From: JAFGXT01 sp963677165
GTDB lineage: Bacteria; Verrucomicrobiota; Lentisphaeria; Victivallales; SZUA-371
DNA length: 64,000 nt
Direction: 5' to 3'
Assembly: GCA_963677165.2 (NCBI GenBank)
Contig: CAXXSX010000002.1
Location: forward strand, 868,001-932,000
In this document: positions 17,890-24,796 of the stretch, piece after piece
How positions within the stretch are numbered: the first letter of the stretch is position 1
Layout of the letters: each line of letters opens with the position of its first letter
Program-made: the position numbers and the translations under genes
The notes under the pieces: model-generated
The model's input: the letters and a program-made list of their open reading frames with translations, nothing else
Database searches by the model: none
Told to the model about the DNA's origin: nothing

Positions 17890-19058
17890 AATTAAACGTT
17901 TTTTTGAATACTCACGGAACTCGCCGCCCAGTTGGAGTACTCGCAGAAGATGAAAATCGTATTTTCTTTGAATATACTCCTGAATTTATTCTTTCCGGAA
18001 TAGAGTTATCCCCTTTTCAATTACCGTTACAATCAGGTGTTTTCGAGGATAGCAAACGGACTTTTGACGGTCTTTTCGGCTTGTTTAACGACAGCCTCCC
18101 TGATGGATGGGGTTGTCTTCTGCTTGATCGTAAATTACGAAAAAAAGGACTCTCCTATGAACAGATCACTCCATTGAACCGGCTGGCAATGGTAGGACAT
18201 AATCCTATGGGGGCATTGGAATACGAGCCCGCAGATGAATTATCCGATACATTCGGTCATATTGAACTGGACTCTTTATCCAGCGAAATCGGAAAAATTT
18301 TAGCCGGAAATAACTCTACCATTCTCGACCAGTTGTTAAAGCTCAATGGATCTTCCGGTGGAGCCAGACCGAAAATCGCAGCACTGGTATCAAAAGACAA
18401 ACAACAAATTATTCATGGAGCAAAAGCAGTTCCCGATGGTTATTCTCCATGGATTATTAAATTTTCCGAAGCAATGGACGGCAAAGACAGTGGAATCCTC
18501 GAATACATTTATTCCATAGTAGCAAAACAAGCCGGGATTGACATGCCCGAAACGTTTCTGTTTCCTTCAAAAAACTGTAGCGGTTATTTTGGCGTACAAC
18601 GTTTTGACCGTAACGGGCAGGAGAAAATACATGCTCATACTGCATGCGGCCTATTGCATGCATCTCACAGATACAGCAGTATTGGTTACGAGGATCTACT
18701 AAAATTAACCCTGCAGTTGACTTGCGACAGAAAAGAAGTGGAAAAAATGGTTCGTTTAATGGTTTTCAATGTATTGTCAGGAAATCGTGATGATCACAGC
18801 AAGAACTTTTCATTTCTTCTCAATGATAATTATGAATGGAAACTTGCTCCAGCATATGACCTGACGTTATCTTCTGGTATCTATGGAGAACAGACTTCCA
18901 TGGTAAACGGAAAAGGGACAAATATTTCTAACGATGACTTCATTGCAGTAGCAGGAACCGTCGGATTAGCCTCAAAAGAAACTTTGAAGATAATCAAAAC
19001 AGTCAAAGAAGCTGTTGAAAAACTGCCAGACTTAAAAAAGGAATATGGTCTGTTATAG
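17886..19058 (+). CDS. hipA: HipA-like serine/threonine kinase toxin
   Basis: The 390-residue protein matches HipA in order and length. It has an N-terminal subdomain with DGLFGLFNDSLPDGWG, a glycine-rich loop GSSGGARPK (about 155-163), a WIIKF strand with the ATP-site lysine, the catalytic N-R-D-D-H-S-K-N segment (about 299-306), and the metal-binding LAPAYDLT. All key kinase residues look intact, so the toxin is probably active. Characterised HipA proteins phosphorylate glutamyl-tRNA synthetase or related tRNA synthetases and cause growth arrest; the target here is unknown. It is coupled to hipB and ends 15 bases before the convergent HDOD gene. Confidence 0.92.
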   Translation: MKLNVFLNTHGTRRPVGVLAEDENRIFFEYTPEFILSGIELSPFQLPLQSGVFEDSKRTFDGLFGLFNDSLPDGWGCLLLDRKLRKKGLSYEQITPLNRLAMVGHNPMGALEYEPADELSDTFGHIELDSLSSEIGKILAGNNSTILDQLLKLNGSSGGARPKIAALVSKDKQQIIHGAKAVPDGYSPWIIKFSEAMDGKDSGILEYIYSIVAKQAGIDMPETFLFPSKNCSGYFGVQRFDRNGQEKIHAHTACGLLHASHRYSSIGYEDLLKLTLQLTCDRKEVEKMVRLMVFNVLSGNRDDHSKNFSFLLNDNYEWKLAPAYDLTLSSGIYGEQTSMVNGKGTNISNDDFIAVAGTVGLASKETLKIIKTVKEAVEKLPDLKKEYGLL

Positions 19059-19073
19059 TCTACAACCGATGGA

Positions 19074-20102
19074 TTACATATCGATCTTGAAGTCAACCAT
19101 GCCGGGAATCACGTTGAGATATTCAATGGTGGTCCAACTGCGTTCCCAGTCCATTTGAACAACTCCACCCTCACGGAAAAGTTTCACCGGGCCAATACGA
19201 CGTCCTTTACCAAGAATACGAGCACAGGTATCGCTGATATTGGTCATGTAAGCGGTTTTCTCAGCCATGTCCGGATCATTGTAGATACTGCCGTCGATGC
19301 AGAGGTCATGATGATGACGGATCGCGGCTTCAACCGTTTCCCCGGCATTCCAATGATGGGCAATATACATCCCGACTTCTTCGTGAAGACCCGGGAAAAT
19401 GTGTTTAAACGCTTCATCAGTAACCTTGAAATCAAGTGATTTCGGCAATTCGAAATTTTCTGATATAGACTTAAGAATAGCCAACTTACCTACATCATGG
19501 AGCAGACCGGCCATAAAAGCCGAATCCGGGTCGGCAAAAAAACGCTGACTGAGATAACTGGAAATAATCGCGACAACGTAGCAATGCTGAACAACACTGG
19601 CAACCAAATCGCTGAACAGGGCACTACCATGCAGATTCATCTTGGCGGAATAAATATAGAGCATGGATTTTACCTTAACCCTTCCCAAACGCGGCAGAGC
19701 ATTTTTCAAATCATGGATTGGATATCCGCGGCTCATCAGGGGAGAATTAACGATCTTGAGAAATTCTCCGGCCAGTCCGGGACTGCGTTCAATAAGGTCA
19801 GCTACCTGATTGAATTCAAAATTGACATTATCAAGTAAACGTATTGCTTTAAGCAGGTTTTCAGGAATTTCAATAATAGGCAGGGTTCCGGCAGCAAGAC
19901 GCTTCTGAATATCTTCGCGTATAACCTCTTTATCAACAGCATCAAATTCGGGAGTTTCCTCCTCAGGATGTCCTTCAAAGTTCCACCAGTAATCGTCTCG
20001 CTCCACATCACTTTGTTCGAGTCTCGGATTCTGTTTTTTCCGTTTTATAGAAGATGCTTTGCCCGAAGAGGCCTTTTTAATCATACTTTTTTTGAGTTCC
20101 AT
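19074..20102 (-). CDS. HDOD-domain signalling protein
   Basis: The 342-residue protein has a basic, low-complexity N-terminus (about 1-60) and then an HDOD domain (about 75-290). Recognisable segments are LLDNVNFEFNQVADLIERSP, the ALPRLGRVKVKSML block, GLLHDVGKLAIL, and HHWN with IRHHHD. The HDVGK motif keeps the HD pair, but HDOD proteins mostly act as non-catalytic signalling or assembly modules in the control of motility, cell cycle or DNA uptake. It has a GAGGT ribosome site. It stands alone, convergent with hipBA. Confidence 0.9.
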   Translation of the reverse strand: MELKKSMIKKASSGKASSIKRKKQNPRLEQSDVERDDYWWNFEGHPEEETPEFDAVDKEVIREDIQKRLAAGTLPIIEIPENLLKAIRLLDNVNFEFNQVADLIERSPGLAGEFLKIVNSPLMSRGYPIHDLKNALPRLGRVKVKSMLYIYSAKMNLHGSALFSDLVASVVQHCYVVAIISSYLSQRFFADPDSAFMAGLLHDVGKLAILKSISENFELPKSLDFKVTDEAFKHIFPGLHEEVGMYIAHHWNAGETVEAAIRHHHDLCIDGSIYNDPDMAEKTAYMTNISDTCARILGKGRRIGPVKLFREGGVVQMDWERSWTTIEYLNVIPGMVDFKIDM

Positions 20103-20474
20103 TACACCGCTACCTCATGAATTGCGTGAAATTCCATACCTATGATTCGCGGATACAATACAGCCATATCCTTTTGTTCCTAAATAATACCACGCACTTT
20201 TTGTCACTGACCGAAACGATACCCACACGGTTTGTGGCAAACTAAAATAACACTACAATAAATATTTTAAGTAAGTGTCCAATCTATTGTATGACGAAAA
20301 CGGCTCTATTTCAATATTTATACAAAATAAATTCAATAAATTCCCGGCAAATATTTAATATTGATTAGTTTTTTTGTATTGATAAACTATAGAATATCAG
20401 GAAATTATTAGTAATACGCCATAAAAAATTTGATGTACATGGGAAATGGCAAAACATGGGAAATCAAAGACAAA
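20103..20474. other. Intergenic region, no gene seen
   Basis: About 370 AT-rich bases lie between the HDOD start and the end of the GH43 gene, both on the minus strand. I see no open frame of substance, no clear terminator for the GH43 gene and no repeat copy. Confidence 0.4.
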
Positions 20475-21542
20475 TCACTCGGAAACAATACCAAAGTCAT
20501 CAGCCCAGTAAATTTCATAGCCACCAGAAGAAATATTTATCGGAAGCCACAAATAACGGCTGTCGATAAAGTTTTTCGGGTTCCAAAGGTCAAACATCGC
20601 AATATGACGCTTACAATTCGGAAGAGTCAGTATACAAGTGCTTTGAGATCCATATGTCTTTTCAGGCCCCATACCGTTCCGCGGATTAACTCCTTTACAG
20701 GGATTTCCGATTTCTCGCCAAGGGCCAAAGATATTGTCGGCAACCGCCCCTCTTGCGGCATTGGGGTCCCAACCGGTACAACCGGACATCAGCAGGTAAT
20801 ATCGTCCGTCCTCTTTAAACATGGCCGGAGCTTCCATCCAGCGATGTTCAAATACTCTCACATATTCGGAATGATCCAGATAATCATCAGTTAATCTGGC
20901 AATATGCAGCGTACTGTTATGTTCAGAAGCATGAATATGATATGCGGCGCCGTCATCATCAACGAACAAGTTCATATCCCTTGACATCTGACCCCCGGCA
21001 AAATCACGCCCCATAATATTCGCTCCGGGAACAATATCGTTTATTCCGTTTGGGAAATAATCTTCTCCATGCGCAGCCGTTTCCCTGGCAGTAGCTTCGT
21101 CACGGTTCGCGGCTGTTACGTTCAGCGGCCAAATCCCGGCATCCGGCCTTTTTGCATACAGAAACTTAAAGGGGCCCAGCGGCTTATCAGCGACCGCCAC
21201 CCCGCTGCGCGCCAGCGTGTGATCAGCGTCAGTACTGTGGAACCACATCACAAACTTTCCCGTCTTGCGGTTATGAATGACTTTTGGGCGTTCGATCCTG
21301 CATCCTTTACAAATGGGACTGGAAAAATCATCAACAACTTTCAGAACCAGTCCGTCATCCTGCCAATTTTGGAGATCAGTCGATGAATAACAGTGAACAC
21401 CGTCATAGGCCAATCGGCCTTCCCATCCTGCCCTCTTATGTTCTCCATACCAGTAAAAACGCCCGTTATGGAATATTACGCCGCCGCCATGCGCATTTAT
21501 GTGATTTCCGTTGTTATCGGGCCAGATCGCTCCGTTTTCCAT
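20475..21542 (-). CDS. Cytoplasmic GH43-family glycosidase (exo-beta-1,3-galactanase-like branch)
   Basis: The 355-residue protein starts with the NHINAHGGGVIFHNGRFYWYG block, typical of the GH43 branch that contains exo-beta-1,3-galactanases. Further five-bladed propeller features follow: IERPKVIHNRKTGKFVMWFH, SRDMNLFVDDDGAAYHI and RWMEAPAMFKEDGRYYLL, the last holding the likely general-acid glutamate. There is no signal peptide, so it should act on imported oligosaccharides. An AAGGAA ribosome site lies upstream. It is divergent from aspA with a 234-base gap. Substrate specificity is inferred from the N-terminal signature only. Confidence 0.85.
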   Translation of the reverse strand: MENGAIWPDNNGNHINAHGGGVIFHNGRFYWYGEHKRAGWEGRLAYDGVHCYSSTDLQNWQDDGLVLKVVDDFSSPICKGCRIERPKVIHNRKTGKFVMWFHSTDADHTLARSGVAVADKPLGPFKFLYAKRPDAGIWPLNVTAANRDEATARETAAHGEDYFPNGINDIVPGANIMGRDFAGGQMSRDMNLFVDDDGAAYHIHASEHNSTLHIARLTDDYLDHSEYVRVFEHRWMEAPAMFKEDGRYYLLMSGCTGWDPNAARGAVADNIFGPWREIGNPCKGVNPRNGMGPEKTYGSQSTCILTLPNCKRHIAMFDLWNPKNFIDSRYLWLPINISSGGYEIYWADDFGIVSE

Positions 21543-21776
21543 ATGTAAATTCCTTATCTCATTTCTTGTTAATCAATCTACCGGATAAAGTTTTTATATG
21601 CAATGGTAAAATTGTCTATTAATCTGTAATATTGTCGGAAACAGATTGAGGATAATCTGACAAATAGCGTGGAATCCGGTTTACAAAGTTTTTTTGACCG
21701 ACTATATTGACTGCGATACCTCCTTATTATATCTTATACCCGTGATATACGTTTAACTCAATGTGGTCGAGTCAAA

Positions 21777-23147
21777 ATGAAAGACAGAACAGAACATGAC
21801 ATGCTCGGGAAAAAATCCGTTCCGGCTGATAGCTATTACGGTATTCATACAGTCCGGGCGGCAGAAAATTTCCCGCTCAGCGGACGCCGCGTCCGGCCTG
21901 AACTGATCCACGCTCTTGCTATGGTGAAAAAGGCATGTTGCCTCGCAAATGCGGAATTGGATTTTCTTGATGGGCAGGTTGTTGCCGGAATTTGTATGGC
22001 TTGTGATGATATTCTGGATGGTAAACTGCTGGATCAGTTTATTACCGACGCACTGCAGGGCGGAGCCGGAACTTCCACCAATATGAATATGAATGAAGTG
22101 ATCGCCAACCGGGGACTCGAATATATCAAAGCGGAAAAAGGTGATTACACAAAGATTAGTCCCATTGACCATGTTAACCTGCATCAGTCAACAAACGATG
22201 TATATCCTACTGCGGTCAAGATCGCGACGGCTTTTCGACTGCGTGAACTCAGCGAACTTCTCGCGAAATTACAGGAATCCTTTCAGGAAAAGGAAAAGGA
22301 ATTCGCCGATATCGTCAAGATCGGACGTACAGAAATGCAGGATGCCGTTCCCATGACCCTCGGAGCAGAATTTTCCGCCTTTGCCGAAGCTTTTGCCCGC
22401 GACCGCTGGCGGACTTTCAAAGCGGAAGAACGAATCCGGATCGTCAATCTTGGCGGTACCGCCATCGGAACCGGAATGACTGCTCCGAAACGCTATATTT
22501 TCCTGGTGATAGAAAAGCTGCGTGAATTGACCAGACTGGGCCTTTCACGCGGAGAAAACTGCGTGGACCAGACTGCCAACCAGGACGCCTTTGTGGAAGT
22601 GTCGGCAACCATTAAGTCATGCGCTGTGAATATGATTAAAATTTCTCGTGACCTGCGGCAGCTCCACATGCTGGACGAAATACAATTACAGCCGGTTCAA
22701 GCCGGATCGTCGATCATGCCCGGAAAAGTAAATCCGGTAATTCCCGAAAGTGTGATCCAAGGAGCGATGAGCGTATGCGCCTGCGACCATCTGGTAGAAA
22801 ATTGTGCAGCATCCGGTACGCTTCAAATCAATGAATTTATGCCGTTGCTGGCAGACTCGCTGCTTTCCGCACTGGATCTGCTGTGCAATCTGACAACGAT
22901 GCTGACAAAATGTGTCGATAATATTACGGCAAACCGTGAACGTTGTCACGAACTGTTTGATTCATGTCCGATCGTAATTACCGCGTTTATCCCGTACATC
23001 GGTTATGAAAAGGCTCTGGAGTTAATTGAAGAATTTGAGAAAATGGAAAACGGCAATATCCGGGAATTCCTGAAAACCCGGCTGGAACCGGAGCTGGTTG
23101 AACGTATTTTGCGACCTCAAAATCTGGTAGCCCTGGGCTACCGCTAG
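21777..23147 (+). CDS. aspA: Aspartate ammonia-lyase
   Basis: The 456-residue protein belongs to the aspartase/fumarase superfamily. It has TNMNMNEVIANR, HVNLHQSTNDVYPTAVKIA, and the signature GSSIMPGKVNPVIPE (about 311-325) that carries the catalytic serine loop. The reaction is L-aspartate to fumarate plus ammonia. I prefer AspA over class II fumarase because the next gene is hydF, and aspartase-like genes recur beside [FeFe]-hydrogenase maturation genes; a fumarase role cannot be excluded. No strong ribosome site precedes the ATG. The stop codon directly abuts a double-hairpin repeat. Confidence 0.88.
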   Translation: MKDRTEHDMLGKKSVPADSYYGIHTVRAAENFPLSGRRVRPELIHALAMVKKACCLANAELDFLDGQVVAGICMACDDILDGKLLDQFITDALQGGAGTSTNMNMNEVIANRGLEYIKAEKGDYTKISPIDHVNLHQSTNDVYPTAVKIATAFRLRELSELLAKLQESFQEKEKEFADIVKIGRTEMQDAVPMTLGAEFSAFAEAFARDRWRTFKAEERIRIVNLGGTAIGTGMTAPKRYIFLVIEKLRELTRLGLSRGENCVDQTANQDAFVEVSATIKSCAVNMIKISRDLRQLHMLDEIQLQPVQAGSSIMPGKVNPVIPESVIQGAMSVCACDHLVENCAASGTLQINEFMPLLADSLLSALDLLCNLTTMLTKCVDNITANRERCHELFDSCPIVITAFIPYIGYEKALELIEEFEKMENGNIREFLKTRLEPELVERILRPQNLVALGYR

Positions 23148-23210
23148 TCCGTACGACGGACTGCGTTAGTAATGCTTCAAACTTCGCAAACAAGTTTGCT
23201 ACGGAAGCAT
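23148..23210 (+). repeat. Short double-hairpin repeat, copy R2
   Basis: It begins TCCGTACGACGGA (a 5-base stem with an ACG loop) directly after the aspA TAG. GCTTC then pairs with GGAAGC, enclosing an inner GCAAAC-AA-GTTTGC stem. It has the same order of elements as R5 and R6, but the inner stem sequence differs while pairing is kept. Confidence 0.8.
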
Positions 23211-23218
23211 AGAATTAA

Positions 23219-23289
23219 AAATCGCGTAGCGATTTATGGCGGCCCATGGCGTTGATTTGAGTCTAAAAACTTGTTTTTAGCCAAATCAA
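23219..23289 (+). other. Two further hairpins in the aspA-hydF gap
   Basis: AAATCGC-GTA-GCGATTT (23219-23235) is followed by a long stem in which TTGATTTG (23252-23259) and CTAAAAAC (23263-23270) pair with GTTTTTAG (23273-23280) and CAAATCAA (23282-23289). Together with R2, the 235-base gap is almost entirely structured. No U-run follows, so these look like mRNA processing or stability structures rather than terminators. Confidence 0.65.
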
Positions 23290-23382
23290 TGACATTACCT
23301 GTCAGCGGCGACTCGCCGGACGTGGTCCAGCGGCGGAACACTGGTCAGCAAAGCCGAAACAAAAAAAAAGAGATATAAAATA

Positions 23383-24633
23383 ATGGAAAAGACACCTAAA
23401 TCAATGCGTTTGCATATTGCGTTGTTCGGAAGAACCAACGTAGGCAAATCAAGTTTTTTAAATATGGTATCCGGACAGGATATTGCGATTACGTCACCGG
23501 TTCCCGGAACAACAACCGATGTGGTGGAAAAACCCATGGAACTTCTGCCGATCGGACCGGTCGTTTTTCTTGATACCGCCGGACTCGACGACACTACGGA
23601 ACTCGGCGAAAAGCGTATGAAGAAGACCAATGAAGTCTTTCGTCGCGCTGAGATCGTGGTAATTCTCTGTGAAAACGGCAACTGGTCGGATCCCGAAAAA
23701 CACATCATGCAGCAGGCAGCCGATAACAAACTCCCGGTGATTGCCGTGGTCAATAAGATCGACGAACATCCGGCCGCCCCGGCGTTTATCGAACAACTCA
23801 AAGCCGAAGGCGTAAAAGACGTACTAACCGTTTCCAGCGTGGATAAATCCATGCGGGAACGCTGTATCTCTGATTTCAAACAGGCGCTGATTTCGGTCTG
23901 TCCCGACGATTTTGTTCAGCCTCCTCCGTTGGTTGGCGACCTGATTCGTCCGGGCGGCATCGCCGTACTGATCGTACCGATCGACCTGCAAGCGCCAAAA
24001 GGACGTCTCATTTTGCCGCAGGTTCAGACCATTCGCGATGCACTGGACAACGATGCTTCCGTGATCGTGGTCAAGGAGCGTGAATATCCCCATTTGCTCG
24101 AACAGCTCAAGAATCCGCCGGACCTCGCAGTCTGCGATTCCCAGGTGGTAATGAAAATGGTTGCAGACACGCCGAAATCAGTAGCGTGTACAACCTTTTC
24201 CATCCTGTTTTCGCGCCTGAAAGGCGACATGCAAGCCATGGCGCGAGGTACTGCCGCAATCGACCGTATCGAACACGGCGACAAAGTTCTGATTTCCGAA
24301 GCCTGTACGCACCACGCTGCCGCCGATGATATCGGACGCGTAAAAATTCCGCGCTGGCTGCGGCAGTACATCGGCGCGGACATCGACGTGGAAGTCTATG
24401 CCGGACGCGATTATCCAGAAAATCTGGAAGAGTTTAAACTGGTTGTTCACTGCGGAAGTTGTATGCTGAATCGACGTGAAACACTGGCGCGTATTCAACT
24501 GGCGGAACGCGCCGGTGTCCCGATCACGAATTACGGCATGTGCATCTCATACGTACAAGGCGTACTCGAACGCGTCCTGACCCCGTTCCCGGCGGCCCTT
24601 GACGCCTTCAAATCCGCTCAGAAAAAGATATAA
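23383..24633 (+). CDS. hydF: [FeFe]-hydrogenase maturation GTPase HydF
   Basis: HydF is the scaffold that receives the diiron subcluster built by HydE and HydG and delivers it to the hydrogenase. The 416-residue protein has an N-terminal GTPase domain with G16-R-T-N-V-G-K-S23, a VPGTTTD switch, DTAGLDD and NKID. A dimerisation domain follows, then the C-terminal [4Fe-4S] site: C308-T-H and, after 45 intervening residues, HCGSC (cysteines near 357 and 360). All cluster ligands are present. It lies 235 bases after aspA on the same strand. hydE, hydG and the hydrogenase are not in this window. Its presence implies an anaerobe that makes or uses H2. Confidence 0.97.
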   Translation: MEKTPKSMRLHIALFGRTNVGKSSFLNMVSGQDIAITSPVPGTTTDVVEKPMELLPIGPVVFLDTAGLDDTTELGEKRMKKTNEVFRRAEIVVILCENGNWSDPEKHIMQQAADNKLPVIAVVNKIDEHPAAPAFIEQLKAEGVKDVLTVSSVDKSMRERCISDFKQALISVCPDDFVQPPPLVGDLIRPGGIAVLIVPIDLQAPKGRLILPQVQTIRDALDNDASVIVVKEREYPHLLEQLKNPPDLAVCDSQVVMKMVADTPKSVACTTFSILFSRLKGDMQAMARGTAAIDRIEHGDKVLISEACTHHAAADDIGRVKIPRWLRQYIGADIDVEVYAGRDYPENLEEFKLVVHCGSCMLNRRETLARIQLAERAGVPITNYGMCISYVQGVLERVLTPFPAALDAFKSAQKKI

Positions 24634-24722
24634 TTATTTGACTCATGGTCTTAGTGTCTTAATTATACACTTCTATCATAAAAGCGTTTTTTTATTCCCG
24701 GCTATGACGAAGCCTGGAGCCA

Positions 24723-24761
24723 CTGTCCGAAGGACGGTATTTCGCTGTCCGTCGTACGGAC
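24723..24761. repeat. Degenerate copy of the double-hairpin repeat, R3
   Basis: GTCCGTCGTACGGAC (24747-24761) is the reverse complement of the repeat head found in R2 and R6. Just before it, CTGTCCGAAGGACGG forms a second hairpin. The remainder of the consensus is not recognisable. It sits between the convergent hydF and lacZ genes, where no clear terminator is seen. Confidence 0.5.
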
Positions 24762-24796
24762 CATCTCGCAGGGTTAAGGGACTTGTCTTATTAGAT

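Noticed and set aside
24634..24722. Terminator between hydF and lacZ
   Set aside because: Only a degenerate repeat hairpin is present and no U-run follows in either direction.
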